DNA from: Ottelia alismoides
Taxonomy: Eukaryota; Streptophyta; Magnoliopsida; Alismatales; Hydrocharitaceae
Direction: 5' to 3'
Assembly (NCBI GenBank): GCA_037367405.1
Contig: JAZKJV010008883.1
Span: forward strand, 1,302,001-1,366,000
DNA: 64,000 nucleotides
The position numbers were made by a program, and so were the translations under genes. Below are positions 46,401 through 58,040 of the stretch, one piece after another. The notes beneath the pieces were generated by a model. It was not told the DNA's origin. It did not search any database and saw only the letters and a program-made list of their open reading frames with translations. How positions within the stretch are numbered: the stretch's first letter is position 1; every line of letters begins with the position of its first letter.

Positions 46401-46880
46401 GGTCCTGCCCTCCCCCCCTGAACCTCGGCCGGTCTGAGGAAAGCAGCGTAACGTTAAAGTCACCCCCCACCAGCCAGGGGATGGCCGGGAAGGAGTCCCG
46501 AGCAGCATTCAGATTCAACCAAAGCTGATCCCGCGAAGACGCAGCACACGGACCATACACGCAGGACAGGGCGAACGTGAACCCCGATCGCTGACATTCC
46601 AGAAGCATCGTGAGCAGGTGAGAACCCCTCAATTCGGCCCGCAAGGAGAAGGAAGATCCCTTCCAGGCCACAAATAAACCGCCAGCAGAACCAATCGCAT
46701 CCAACGAGCAAAAATCCGAGATCGGGCCCGCCCCAAAGGACCGCCAAATAGAATCCGAGAGCGAAGCCAGTTTAGTCTCTTGCAGCAAGATAATATCGCA
46801 ACCCCATTCTGAAAATCTTGACCCCATCGCACTCCTCTTGACTGGGACACCCAGACCCCTGATGTTCCAGGAGAGAATCT

Positions 46881-48650
46881 TCATTGAAAACCAGCCTGGC
46901 TTTCCCTTTCCACCATCACCACCCTAGCCTCCCACGCCACACTGGCCAACAGCTTGGATACCGGAGCAGGGGCCGCCACCGCGTACTTGGCCCGCTGTCT
47001 CCTTCGGTATCTCTTTCCCGATCTCTTCTCCGAAGTCCCCTCCCCAGCGGAGGCCACCGACGAGGAACCCATCCGCAAGTCAGTGGGAGGAACCGGATCC
47101 GCGATCAAAAATGGAGCAGGCCCACCCCCAACATCCCCACACCCTCTGCCACCAGCTCCCTCCACGAAGAAACCCCCTCCACCGACATGCCAGAAATCGG
47201 GAGTGTGCCCATAGTCGTCAAAGCGGCGCCCCTCCACGCCCTCCCGAGGAGGCGAGGCGCAGAGGGCCTCAGAACCAAAACCAACGCAGGAGCGCCCATC
47301 CTCGAACCCGCAAGGGAGAGAAGACGGGCTGGGGAGCCCGGAGCAGGAGATCCGAGAGAGAACGGGTACAGGAGCATCATGTGCGGTAAAGATAAGATGC
47401 GCCTTCAGGATCCGGAAAGTCGGCTCCACTCTTAGGGCCCGCAAAGGAGGATCCGACCCGAATAACTCCCCAAGTGATGGGAAGTTGTGCGGATCAGTCG
47501 CTCGAGGAAATGAAAAATCAAGAGCCACCACGTTCATGTCCGAGGGACGAGGAGGCGCCAGAAACGAAGGGTCACCTCCCCCCTCGCGCCGAGGGGAAGG
47601 CAAACCGTCCCCCGACTGCCCCGCCACATGGCGGTCCACGCACGTACGCCCTGCCACATCAGCATCCCCCCACGCCCGGCGGGGGCGTAGGAGCAAGGAG
47701 CAGGACCTGAAGATTGAAGGAGAAGCACCCTACCTGAAGGACCGCCGCCGCCTCGGGTCCCACTCCAAGCGAGCACTCCATCAAGAGCGCCCTGAGGTCC
47801 GGGTCAGACCCCGGAAGGCTACCATCGGCAATGATCTTGATCACCGAGCCGACATGCCGCAAGGTCGGGCCCAAGACCCCCACCGAGCGGGAAAGAAAAG
47901 GAACCTCGCGGACATGCGCCAAACGGACCATTGACCGAAGGAGATGACCGTCAGCGAACCTGGGAGGCCTCTAGAGAACAACCCTGAACGCCCCAGAAGC
48001 CAAAAGCGCCATCTTCTGCTCAGCCGATAGGCCGCAGGCACAAACCCGACCAGTCCCCAGCCCCACCACATCGCCGCTGAAACGGCACCTAATGCAGCGA
48101 GAGACCTCAGCCTCTACTGAAAATCCAGGTGGCAGATTATCCGCCAAAACCCCAATCAAGGCACCGCAGAAACCGACCACCACGTGCCCGCACCCAAGCG
48201 CTCTTCGGAGAGGACCTCCACCACCTCCAGGCCGACTGGTCCAGAGCCACGCTCACCCGGACCAGAACCGGCGCAAACCACCCCAGAATCTCGGTTGTCC
48301 AACCCACCAACACCACTCGAAGCATCGTCGGCAACACGAAAAGGGCAAGCGAGCCTCTGATGCCCAGGAGAACCGCAGGCGAAGCACCTCGGGGGAAGAG
48401 GGCATGCGGAGGCGAGATGGCCCTGCTCACCGCAACGGAAACAGCTCTTCCCCGGCTTCCGATGAGAAACCACATGCCAACCACCCTCACCACTCTTGAG
48501 CCCACCGCCCGTAGCAACACGTCCGTCCGACGCCTCCGAACGCCCAGAGAGACCATCACACACCACCCTCCGGCAGACTTCTCGCCAGACCCGCGCCTCG
48601 CCCCACCCACGCCTAACGCTCCGCTTATCGCTCCGCATTGACCCCCGCAA
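46881..48650 (-). pseudogene. LINE-1 ORF1 (nucleic-acid-binding, gag-like)
   Basis: The ATG at 48650 opens a frame with two CCHC knuckles, CFRCGEQGHLASAC and CFACGSPGHQRLAC, both with the CX2CX4HX4C spacing of RNA-binding zinc knuckles. The frame shifts near 48180, has a stop near 47971, and shifts back near 47680. The last part is an 815-bp open stretch, proline- and glycine-rich, with a basic KRSGKRYRRRQRAK patch near its end. It stops at TGA 46881-46883, overlapping the ORF2 start. The order, with knuckles at the N-terminal end, differs from the plant L1 ORF1s I know best, where they follow an RRM-like domain. Confidence 0.75.
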
Positions 48651-48655
48651 CGGTT

Positions 48656-49244
48656 CTTCGTTTTGGCAAATGAATGCTCAAAGAAGCACCGTATTAATAG
48701 AGGAAGATGATACTTTGAAAACTCGTTCCACGATGTTCTTACAAATGGGATGGATGTCCTTATATAGGTAGCTCATTCATTCAAGAGGCGTGACTTTTCC
48801 AAAAGAAATTTCCAATTTGCATAAACGTCTTGGAAATTAAATGACGGTAATAACTACGATAAAACATTTCTTATTAAGAAATGGAAGAAGAAATGGACAA
48901 TTGGGTAGCATCGACAAGGCTATGCAAGTAGTCCATTTTCTATACCAATTCAATTACATATAGGGAATCAAGCTCCCTTCTACTCCCCCACAATGAGAAG
49001 TGTATGGCTTCTCCATGAATAACTGTGTATCAAAGACTTTCTATCCTATGTAGATGCACTACCTTTATAGTAATTTTTAAATAGAGCATTTAAGCAAGCA
49101 TAGAAAGGAGAAGAATATGTCAAATGGCAACATGCCAAAGAAGCTCAAGGAGTGTGCAAGGTTTAATTTAATGCGATATGCAACAAGGCAATTCCTAGGC
49201 GAGCCTTAAGCCTCAAGGTTAGTTAGGCCTAAGCCTTAATCTTC
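48656..49244. other. Unassigned stretch between LINE-1 and an RTE fragment
   Basis: AT-rich. 'atgggatggatgtccttatata' near 48746 could be promoter- or LTR-like, but no pair or ends were found. Confidence 0.4.
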
Positions 49245-49690
49245 AGTAGGTCAAACAACAACCAAGTCTTTTTCTCGCATTGTGGGGTTGGCTACATGAA
49301 CATTTTGCTTCTAAACAAATCTAATTTGGATTACACTCTGATTTAGATTCAAAGAAGACATCCTTAATAATCTATTTCCAATAATTCTTTGGTCTTCCCT
49401 TATCCCGCTTCAAATGTTCTTCAGACTTTTGGACCACTAAATGGCTTTTTTTGCTCATGTCTAAACCACCTTGACCAAGTTTCACTCATTATATCTTTTA
49501 TCAGTGTTAATTCAATCTTGTATCTGATATCTTCATTGTGAATCAGACCCTTCCTTTGTGTGATAAGTGACAACAGAAACAGCAAATCATTTTCCATCTC
49601 AACTACTCGCATTCTCTACACATTTTGATAGTTAAATGCCCAGCGATTGATGTGGTAAAGCATCGCATATATTAATGATTCTTTATATAT
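49245..49690 (-). pseudogene. RTE-type LINE fragment, 3' end
   Basis: On the minus strand KGLIHNEDIRYKIELT, KDIMSETWSRWFRH and EQKKPF match the RTE C-terminal block (compare DVIRR...RWFDH in the copy at 7.1 kb), with a diverged tail 'gtagccaaccccacaatg' and ending near 'ttggttgttgtttgacc'. It is more diverged than the other two RTE tails in the window. Confidence 0.65.
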
Positions 49691-49749
49691 TTTCCTTCAA
49701 TGTAAATGAGGATGGCCCGCCCGATTCCAAAAGTTTCTAGGTTTCCCTT

Positions 49750-50535
49750 TTCAAAGAGATTCGGGATCTGGTGGAGGATATAGCATAGCCTTGCATGACA
49801 AGTTCAAGCAGGAGAACCGGGAATTTGAGTGGTTGAATCGTTCTCTTATTCTAGGATTTCTGGACAATTGCATTGCCTAACATTGACGACTTCATTGAGA
49901 TGAAGTTGGCTAGTCAGCTTAGAAGGGTGTAAGGATCAAGGCCCTAAATGTCGGTTTCGGTCACCATTTCGGTGACCAACCGAAAAGGAATTTTGGCGGA
50001 ATTTCCGTCGAAATTCGATCGAAATTTCGGTCATTTCGGTCATTTTTTGTACTAGGGCCATTATATTTCGGTCATTTCGGCCATTTTGACCGAATTTCGA
50101 TTTCGACAGGATATCGATATTCGACAGAAATTCGACCGAAGTTCGCTGAATTTTGAGGCCATGGTAAGGATCCATCATTTCCCCATCTCAATTTCCCCAA
50201 CTCAATCTGCTTTTATTATTCAATAACGATACCTGATGGACAATGTGATCATGGCTACTGAGTTAGTTGATGATTAGACGAGGTGCAAGATCAATGGGAT
50301 GCTTTAGAAGTTTATTTCCCCAAGATGTATGATTGTGTAAACTAGAAATTCATTTGAACCTCTCTCTACCACTTATGGATTCTCGAAGGCATGGATTGCC
50401 CCGATGAAAAGGTGCACTGCCATGACATTGTGATCTGTTTTCTGAATGATCAATCATAGGGCAATTTTCCAGTCGCCGATGGGGTTCAGGGGTTTCCCAT
50501 ATGCCCCTTCTTTTGGTTCTGGTCACAAATGACAT
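49750..50535 (+). pseudogene. L1-type LINE fragment, 5' part (LINE-2), interrupted
   Basis: After a weak region (49750-49937) the RT is recognisable from SPTQSAFI (about 50195), MDNVIMATELVDD, SKAWIAPMKRC and FQSPMGFRGFPICPFFWF. It is broken by a 226-bp element (49938-50163) and ends at 50535-50542 where a minus-strand LINE fragment is inserted. The same LINE appears to continue at 51124-51181 and then, beyond the minus-strand Copia, at 59983. Confidence 0.75.
49938..50163. mobile_element. TTTCGG-rich short element with 9-bp duplication
   Basis: 226 bp made of TTTCGGTC, AATTTCG and their inverses, flanked by GTAAGGATC at 49929-49937 and 50164-50172. The ends (AAGGCCCTAAATGTCGG and the inverse of CATGGCCTCAAAATTC) are imperfect inverted repeats. 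A 9-bp duplication suggests a Mutator-like mechanism. A relative lies at 58433-58655. Confidence 0.65.
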
Positions 50536-50542
50536 ATCTACA

Positions 50543-51116
50543 ATTATTTTTTTTGAAGCCAGAAACAGGGGGAGACACTCGATGGTGTTCGCCCCATAAC
50601 TTATTTATTGAAAGAAAACAAAAGAAACAAATACACAAGTGACAGGAACAAAAAAACCAATTACAGATCCCATTCCTCCACTAATCTCGTTGCATGACTC
50701 CCCACATTTTCTTTGTAAAAGCGTTGCTCAGAGAAGAGTACAGCATTCCTCCCCAGCCAAACGACCCACAGAATGGCGATTGGATAGATTAGCTCCCTCC
50801 GCACCCTAGTCTTATTAGCCACCATCGATCCGCAAAAAGACGCTAGATCCACAGCGCATAACCAAGGTAATCTCCCCCCCCCAAATCTGGATTACCTTGG
50901 GGCATTTAAAGAAAAAATGTTCCACGGTCTCAATCGCCTCCTCGCAAAGAAAGCACCTATCAGAAATGGTACCCAGAAGTGCAGCACACATGTCCCTCGT
51001 CATCAGCCTTTGTCTACGCAGCAGCCATAAGAAGAAACCAATTCGCTCAGGCAGCCTGAGAGCCCAAAGAACGCGCAATCGTGAATCACAATGATGAGAA
51101 CGCCGAGTAGGGTGAG
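50543..51116 (-). pseudogene. 5'-truncated L1 fragment (zf-RVT and C-terminus)
   Basis: On the minus strand: RLPERIGFFLWLLRRQRLMT, CFLCEEAIETVEHFFFKCPK, WVVWLGRNAVLFSEQRFYKE and EEWDL-stop at 50661, then a 3' end 'ctggcttcaaaaaaaat' with an A tail. A 7-bp direct repeat ATCTACA at 50536-50542 and 51117-51123 may be its target duplication. It is of the same group as LINE-1. Confidence 0.85.
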
Positions 51117-51181
51117 ATCTACACCGACAACCATTTATATGAGATCTTAATCATGATTATCTAGTATATAGAAGATACCAT

Positions 51182-54100
51182 TGAAGGGAGGTTTAGGCCT
51201 AGCAGCGGAATTTTAAATTTTCTAAAAAAAAAGAAGAAACCACATGTTCCCAATTCGTTTCATCGAGTTCTCACGAGTATAGAATTACCTCTTGAGGTGT
51301 GTTTGTGATCCTCTAGCATGTAAAGCAAGAGATCTCTTGTCTGAAGTCTGATCCGACAGAGACAACACTTGTGAGCACGAGGACGAATCGTTTTGCTCCC
51401 ACAATCCACAGAAACGATCATTCTTCCTTCCTCGTTAGCCTTGGGGGAAGGAACAACCTCAAAAAAGGAGGGGGGACGGCCTAGAGAGAGATTTTTTCTA
51501 TGTTTCCAACTGTTGTACAGAAAAACAGGGAGCAACCCTCCTTTTATACAAAGTAATAACATCTAATTAGTAAGTATTAAAAAGTAGCCTTTGCCCAAAG
51601 GGGAGTTAATGCACCATGGTGTAACAACCTTGAACGCCCATCCCCTCACAGGATTAGGACTCTCATTTTTTTTCTTTTTATTATTAATCCTTAATTCGTA
51701 TGTTTTGTTTTTGAAACTTAATTTATTAGAAATAATTTGTAACATTTACATGCCATTGATTAAAATGAATCATATTCAATGATCATTATAAAATGCAAAT
51801 GAAATTTACATTTATCTTGGAATGTGAATCCAATTAACATAAACAATATAATTTGTAAATCATATTTACAAATAAGTCTCCAAATGATAATGTGTATCAT
51901 ATCCACACTATTCTAGAAAATAATTGTGGATATCACTATCCATACTAAATTTATCCTGTATAACTAAATCCAATTTTAATTATCCCAGTTTTCTCTCTTG
52001 TCCTAAAAATTGGATTCTGATTCTTTCGGAACAATCCATGAACTATTTCATGGATAATGTGCTTTCTTTGTGGATACTTAGGGTAATAGTATTATCCATA
52101 TATAATGACTTGGATATTGAGATTCAAGCACATACCCAGATCTAAAAGATCTCTCAGTATTGTTTGATCATATCAAACAAAGTATCTTATCTTCTCATTG
52201 TACTTGAATCTAATTCAGAACAATGTTCATCATTTGGACTACGATTGGATAACTAGTTCACTAAGTGCAGTTCTTAAAATCTAAACATGTTTCATCACTC
52301 TCTAGAAATGGAATTGTCATGATATACAATTAATATAAAATCACATCGCCCTCAAGTATTCCTAATACATGTACATCATGCATACTGGATGACCATGATT
52401 AAACATGAAGGTCGGATCTCAATTGAACTATCTTCCTCAGAGTTTTATCTTTAAGTTTCTCATTTGATCACTGGGAGTTGGAATCGATCATATACTTTCC
52501 AAAAGCATGTATCATACCTATAAATCCTAACTTATTTTCAAAACAAGGCGACCATCAATGGGATTTGATTCATCCCAATATCTCATGAGTGAATTAAGTC
52601 TTCTGGTTCAATAGTGAACATGTATGATCCATTTGAGAGATCGTATCACTCATATGCCTTCATATGCACACAAGTGTGCAGACGTATACATTGATTAGGT
52701 CATCAACCTAATGATCTGCCAAACGTACATACTCAGACATATAGTTATACATTTCTTTTAATAAGAAAATGGGGGAGCCCTCCCGAGGCGGGAGTCACCA
52801 CACCAAAGTATTCATTAATAAACGAGAAGGTACATCAGTTTGATATCCAGAAATTATACAAAGCATTACAGTGCGCAAGTACATTTTCAAAGTAAAACCG
52901 CTGCCCCTTGAAAGTGGTATCATTCCTGCCAAGCCAAATAGCCCAGAACGCGGCAAAGGGCTTGGATACATCATCGGATGACCCAATTCCGACCGCCCGA
53001 ATAGATCTCCAAAACTGTTCCGCATCGGATGTCCGAACCCACGAAAGCCCCATAGAATACCACACATTAGTCGAAGACCTGGATCCAAAGAAAATGTGGT
53101 CTGCATCCTCCATTTCGTCCTCGCATCTGTCACATTTCAAATCCGTCACACACAGCAGTCTGCCTCTTCTCACTTTGTCACAAATACGGTCTCTCCTCAG
53201 ACACCAAAGAAAGACCTTAACCCGAGTAGGAATCTTAGCCGTCCAAATCACCTTCAAGTCAGCACATAGATCTTCGTCACGCTCCACCATACCACCCCTC
53301 AACTTCCGATATGCAATCTTTACCAAGAACTTACCATCAGCCCACTCAAAATGATCTGGTTCGCCCGACATCTCCCCGATAGGGGGAATCTCCGACAGCA
53401 TCCGCAAAAAATCCTCCAACCTCTGATCCGAGAGAGCCGCAAGGAACCTCGACGCCCACGACCCAGAGTCGACGACCTCCGCCACCCGCGCCCCCCTTGT
53501 CCCCAGCTAACGCCATCAACCTAGGAAAGCGGTAGGCCAAAGCCCCCTCCCCATCCTGAGCCCCGAAATCACGGCACGGATCCCACTCGAAAACGAAGAC
53601 TCATGAAGCTTTCTCACAGCCACCAACTCCCCTGTGACACCATATATCTCTTCAGCAACTGCAAACCTGGCGAATCGGATGGACCCCAAATGCTCACCAC
53701 CCATGTTATACATGTCTTTGACGGAGGATGCATGCCTATACCGTGCCGTGACAACATACAATATAGGTTTTTGTTATCTCGATCTCGCTAAGTCAACTCT
53801 TTGACTTAACTCATCCAACACCTCTGAATACATATTCATATGCAAAGGACATGCATCAAGCTGTCGGTTGGATGTCAGCCTTTGAAGAAAGATTTGCCAT
53901 CTCTTTCTCAAGCTAGAGATCTCTTCTTGATAATTATTTGACGATGCAGTTGAGTTCTCAATCTAACACTTTAGAAATTCATTCCAGCACCAACTCTATT
54001 ATCTGACAATCGGACCAACGGATATATGTTCTCAAGATGGCCAAGGTACATAACCCTATTTGTACAGAGGAACCGAATAAGTGCATTTATACTATAATCA

Positions 54101-54198
54101 CAGAAAAAGAGTAAATAAATCAATAACTTTTATCGATAAATGATTTACAAATAACATTGATTGTAGAAATGGTTCGCCAGGAACTCACATGTCTCACA
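51182..54198 (-). repeat. 3' LTR of Copia-2 (contains an L1 insertion)
   Basis: From TGTGAGACATG (54198) to TCCCTTCA (51182) on the minus strand, about 2.06 kb without the 952-bp LINE. It aligns with the 5' LTR at 'ctcagacatatagt' (52731 against 59480), 'tctccaaatgataatgtg' (51871 against 58972) and 'gaatcgttttgctcccac' (51384 against 58086). Purine-rich GGGCTTGTGGAAGAT precedes it. Confidence 0.88.
52753..53704 (-). mobile_element. 5'-truncated L1 fragment in the Copia-2 3' LTR (952 bp)
   Basis: Flanked by GTTATACAT at 52744-52752 and 53705-53713; the sister LTR has an uninterrupted site near 59490. The minus strand encodes, with few breaks, SDQRLEDFLRMLSEIPP, the zf-RVT region IPTRVKVFLWCLRRDRICDK and CDRCEDEMEDADHIFFGS, then AAFWAIWLGRNDTTFKGQRF and a stop at 52835. 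The open stretch 53485-52835 (216 codons) is the longest intact piece of its kind here, so the insertion is fairly young. Confidence 0.92.
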
Positions 54199-54229
54199 AT
54201 CTTCCACAAGCCCTCAGAATCAATCAGGT

Positions 54230-55740
54230 ACAATTTTTAAACCCATACTCATTACATGGTGGTCGAAAATCTTTTGGGACAAAAATTTGGTTGGGGATCG
54301 GCAATATTGTCAGCAAAGGCAACCTTGGTGATTATGATGTCACCACGATTTTGTATCTCCTAGATGTTGTGATATTCCCTCCCCACGTGCTTGCTCTTTT
54401 GATGCCACATGTATTCATTTGCATGAGCAATGGCTCTCATGTTATCGCAGAGTAATGAGATGGGAGTATCTAAGGATATTGTGTCCAGCTCCTAGATGAA
54501 CTTGCACAACCATACCGCCTCCTTTGCACCAACCGATGCAGCAATGTACTCAGCTTCTATTGTTGAATAAGTCGTAGTGTCTTGCTTCTTTCTTCTCCAG
54601 CTCACAACACCATCATTCAATAGGAAAATGAACCCTGAGGTTGACTTTCGATCATCTATGTCAGGAAGTCTGAATCTGTGTATCCTAAGACTTGGAGATC
54701 ACTATCTCCATAGGCCAAGATGTAATCTTGTGTCTTTCTTCGAAACTTGAAAGTGTTCTTCACTGCATTTCAGTATTGTTGTCCATAGTAGGATTGGTAA
54801 CAGCTTACCACTTCCCTGCATAGTAGATATCGGGCCCAGTACATATCATAACGTATATTAAGCTTTCTACAATTAATGCGCAAGGGCATCTACCCATAGC
54901 TTTTCTTTTCTCAATAGTTTGAGAAGACAATCCTTTAAACATGTGTATACCACGCCTTAAGGGAAGGTAGCCTTTCTTAAAGTGTTCCATATGGAACCTT
55001 TCCAAGATATTCTTAATGTCCCTTGTTGTAAATCTTGTGATAGTCTCAAAATCCTCTTTTCTCGATTTTTGAACAGCTTCGTGCATGAGATGTAAGACTT
55101 CTCTAAGATGTTTCATCTCGACGGTGTGGGACAACCATATCTTAACATTAGTCATCAACCATGAATCATTCCCAATGATAAGGATGTCGTCTACATAAAG
55201 TACGATGAACACAATAGCTCTCCCACTAAATTTCATGTATACACATGGCTCATCAAGATTCATAACTCTTTATGATTTCATCGAATCTGATGTTTCAGCT
55301 ATGAGAAGCTTGTTTGATCCTATAGATGAATTTTTCCAGCTTGCACACCTTGCCTTCCTCATTCATGAAGTCCTAGGGCTACTCCATGTAAATATCTTCT
55401 TCGTGGTATCCATTATAGAATGCATTTTTGACATACATATGTCAGATGTAGTAGTTAAGATATGCAGTTATAGCTAGCAATGTCCTAATAGACTTAATAA
55501 TTACCATAGGAGAGAATGTCTCATCATAATCGATGCATTCTCTCTATGTATAGCCCTTGGACACGAGCCGTGTCTTGAAGGTCTTTATCTCTCCATCATA
55601 TCTCCTTTTTCTTTTGAAAATCCATTTATACCCAAGGGGTTTTATCCTCTTAGGTGGATCCTCTAGGGTTCATACACCATTTTTTTGCATGGAGTCTATT
55701 TCAGACTTCATAGCTAGCATCCATCAATCCATGTCATGAT
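54230..55740 (-). pseudogene. Copia-2 reverse transcriptase and RNase H
   Basis: Minus strand: KWIFKRKRRYDGEIKTFKTR, IDYDETFSP, EGKVCKLEKFIY, then an intact catalytic block IVLYVDDILIIGND (about 55220-55180). RNase H follows with TYSTIEAEYIAAS (about 54560), ISLLCDNMRAIAHANEY and KVAFADNIADP. Stops and shifts occur throughout (for example near 55330, 54890 and 54500). Confidence 0.88.
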
Positions 55741-56129
55741 CCGTGGGTGCTTTATCATATGAAGTAGGATCATTGTCAGACTCTTCTGACATATGGAATC
55801 CACACCTTTCAGGTGGTCCAACCACCCTCAAACTCTTTCACAGAGGTATGGGTGTTAATCATCTTCAATTAACTCTTCAGCTTCTAGTTCATGAATCACA
55901 TTATCCTTAGATGATTCTACGAGTTTTAAGGAAGTCATCTTCCAAGAACTTTACATCCCTAGAAATGAATACATTTTGAGTCTCATGGTTATAAAGTTGG
56001 TATAAAATACCATCCTTTATAAAAGTTAAAACCAAAGTAACACTCTACATCTTAGTTGCATCCATATTTGGTATGTACCAAGCAACCGCAAATCTTCAAG
56101 TATCTAACACTGGGCTTGTTCCAAGCCAA

Positions 56130-56830
56130 AGCTCATGAGGGGTTTGCATATTGATTTGCCAAGAATCTTGTTAAGAATATATATTATAGTATCTATTGCA
56201 TATCCTCAGAAACTAAGAGGTAATTGTGTTTTACTCATCATTGATCTGATCAAATCCATTATTGTCTTGTTACCTCTTTCAGCAACACCATTTAATTTGA
56301 GAGTTCTGGGAGGAGTGAGATTGGACACGATTCCTCTCGTTAAGGTAGTCATTGAATTCATCTGAGAAGTAGTCGCCACCTTAGTAAGATCGAATTCAAT
56401 TGATCTTCTTATTGATTTGGTTTTCAATGGGAGCCATGAATTCTTTAAACTTTTCAAAGGTTTCAGAGTTGTAACATAATAGGAAGACAACCTCGTATCG
56501 CGAATGGTCATCAATAAATGTCACATAGTATCGATATCAATTATGTCGCAGCACTGACGGGACCACATACATCAAGTATGTAGACAAATGTTACATAGTA
56601 CGAGATCGAGTATACACTAGTTTACCCTTATTTCAGAAGAGTGTTATGGTCATTTTACCTCGAATACAATGTTCGTAGGTATAGACTTTTAGAAAATCTA
56701 ACGGTCCATCCTTCGACAGCTTATTGATCCTATCAATAGATAAATGACCAAGATGTTGATGCCAGACCATGGTTAAATGGTCTCCAACCTCTCTAGATGT
56801 CTTAGGATTTTTTATCAGTGGCTGCAACAT
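56130..56830 (-). pseudogene. Copia-2 integrase
   Basis: Minus strand: the pre-integrase region MVWHQHLGHLSIDRINKLS followed by KDGPLDFLKVYTYEHC, then core sequence down to the hallmark NGVAERGNKTIMDLIRSMMS (about 56300-56220). Frames are broken between about 56600 and 56520. Confidence 0.88.
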
Positions 56831-56989
56831 TCATGACACAACCATAATGCATAATTCATAGAGTTCACTAAAAATCAAAAAACCTTATGCAATATATTTA
56901 TCATAACAACTTATGACAAGTTTCTTACAGAATAAAAACGTATATCCATGACCAACTAGCTTAGATACATGACTAAGTTGCTTCTAACA

Positions 56990-57185
56990 TCTGGAACATG
57001 CTGACATTCTCTAAGTACTAGGACTCTCCCACTAGATAATAATAGTCTACAAGTCCAAACAGCGACTATTGAAACAGTTGCATCATATCACATCCGAATG
57101 ACTATCTCCCCTCCATCAAACTTCTTAATTTCCTGAAATAGATGCAACAAATTACATACATGAACAGAAGCACAAGAATCAATAA
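56990..57185 (-). pseudogene. Copia-2 aspartic protease
   Basis: Minus strand: DSCASVHVCNLLHLFQEI at about 57180, where the family norm is DSGA, then SGRVLVLRECQHVPDVRSNL. The active-site glycine is cysteine, and one internal stop is present. Confidence 0.8.
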
Positions 57186-57299
57186 CCTAACTACATTCTC
57201 GTCCTACAAGAAAGTTGATTTCGATGATGAAAGTGTATATTTCATACATGTTTGAGCATTACCTTTTCCCTTCTCTAAGATTTTCAGATAATTTTGACA

Positions 57300-58040
57300 G
57301 TTTATCTTTCAGTGCCCCAACTTTTGCAGTGATGATAGATATATGTATTATTGGATGTCAGATGTGTAGAATCTTGAGAGGATGAGCCAACTCTTCTTCT
57401 TCTGACTTGGACCCTTCCGAGACCCATACTTCTGACCATACTTCTGGGTGACTTATGCAATCATTGCACGGCCACCAAGATTCTCTTTATTCATGACCTC
57501 CTCTACAAACTTCAGTAAAGCCATGAGTTCAACGTTCATCAACCTCAACTTGTTCATGTGATACGATACCACAAAGTTGTTGAAAGACTTCGGTAGAGAT
57601 AGCAAAATGAAGTCGGACTGCATATCTGCATCCATCTCTACCCCAAAGGTCTCCGGCTCAGAGATATGACCAAACATTTTGATTATATGATCTCTGATCG
57701 AGGTCCCTTCTTGCATCTTGCGGCGTATAAGTTCTTTCATAAGGTTGTAGTGACGTGCGTTGTTCACATTACTGAAAAACTCCTTCAGATTCATCATTAT
57801 ATCATTGGCATTCCTGATATCCACATGTCACTTCTGAAGTACGTTGGGCATAGACCCAGCATGTAACAACGGTCCAATGAGTGGTCATCTTCATATTTAT
57901 TGTTAAATTGAATTTCTACCACTAACAGAGGATTCTCATACTCGGTCTTCTTGAGCACATATCTGATGCACTCAGCAGAAAGAATAAATTATGGATCCGG
58001 TCCAAATAATTTGGGTCGGTCAACCGGTTGACCTCTACAA
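57300..58040 (-). pseudogene. Copia-2 gag
   Basis: The minus-strand N-terminal motif LTDPNYLDRIHNLFFLLSAS (about 58020) matches the start of Copia gag. It continues, after breaks, into an open stretch of 123 codons (57824-57453) with KMQEGTSIRDHIIKMFGHIS and LLSLPKSFNNFVVSYHM, the UBN2-type gag domain. A zinc-knuckle remnant (HHCKSWG with a shift) lies near 57320-57345. The N-terminus abuts LTR sequence directly. Confidence 0.85.

Larger units (their letters stand above)
41208..46884 (-). pseudogene. LINE-1 ORF2 (endonuclease and reverse transcriptase)
   Basis: The ATG at 46884 overlaps the ORF1 stop in an ATGA. The first 254 codons are an intact APE-type endonuclease: WNIRGLG, LQETK, CVYGP, GGDFNV, SRLDRFLVS and TDHSP. 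A TGA at 46120-46122 follows, the same frame continues to about 45700 (MWLKEGDANTSFFHW), then come a shift, a TAG at 45459-45461, and RT blocks (NYRTIVISNAIYLIVAKV, SPFQSAFIPSRQI, WKVDFSTTFD). After another shift near 45060: QPQRGVRQGCPLAP and LLQNANDTIFF, in which the catalytic YADD is NAND. The zf-RVT region (43990-43440) is interrupted by the LTR insertion. The C-terminus resumes at 41319 and stops at 41208. Confidence 0.88.
41105..48655 (-). mobile_element. Nearly full-length L1-type LINE (LINE-1), split by an LTR element
   Basis: Read from 48655 down to 41105 it has ORF1 with two zinc knuckles, ORF2 with endonuclease, RT and zf-RVT, and a short 3' end with an A-rich tail (AAAAAGAAGAAGAAGAA on the minus strand). 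Removing the 2.1-kb insertion (41320-43436 plus its duplication) leaves about 5.4 kb, normal for a plant L1. It is GC-rich compared with its surroundings. The 3' motif IWLARNALLFSGQRFYLENV recurs in the fragments at 50.7 and 52.8 kb, so all three belong to one group. No target duplication was identified. Confidence 0.88.

Noticed and set aside
42064..48771. Many plus-strand open frames across LINE-1 and the young LTR element
   Set aside because: They are antisense shadows of the GC-rich minus-strand ORF1, ORF2 and the 354-aa frame.
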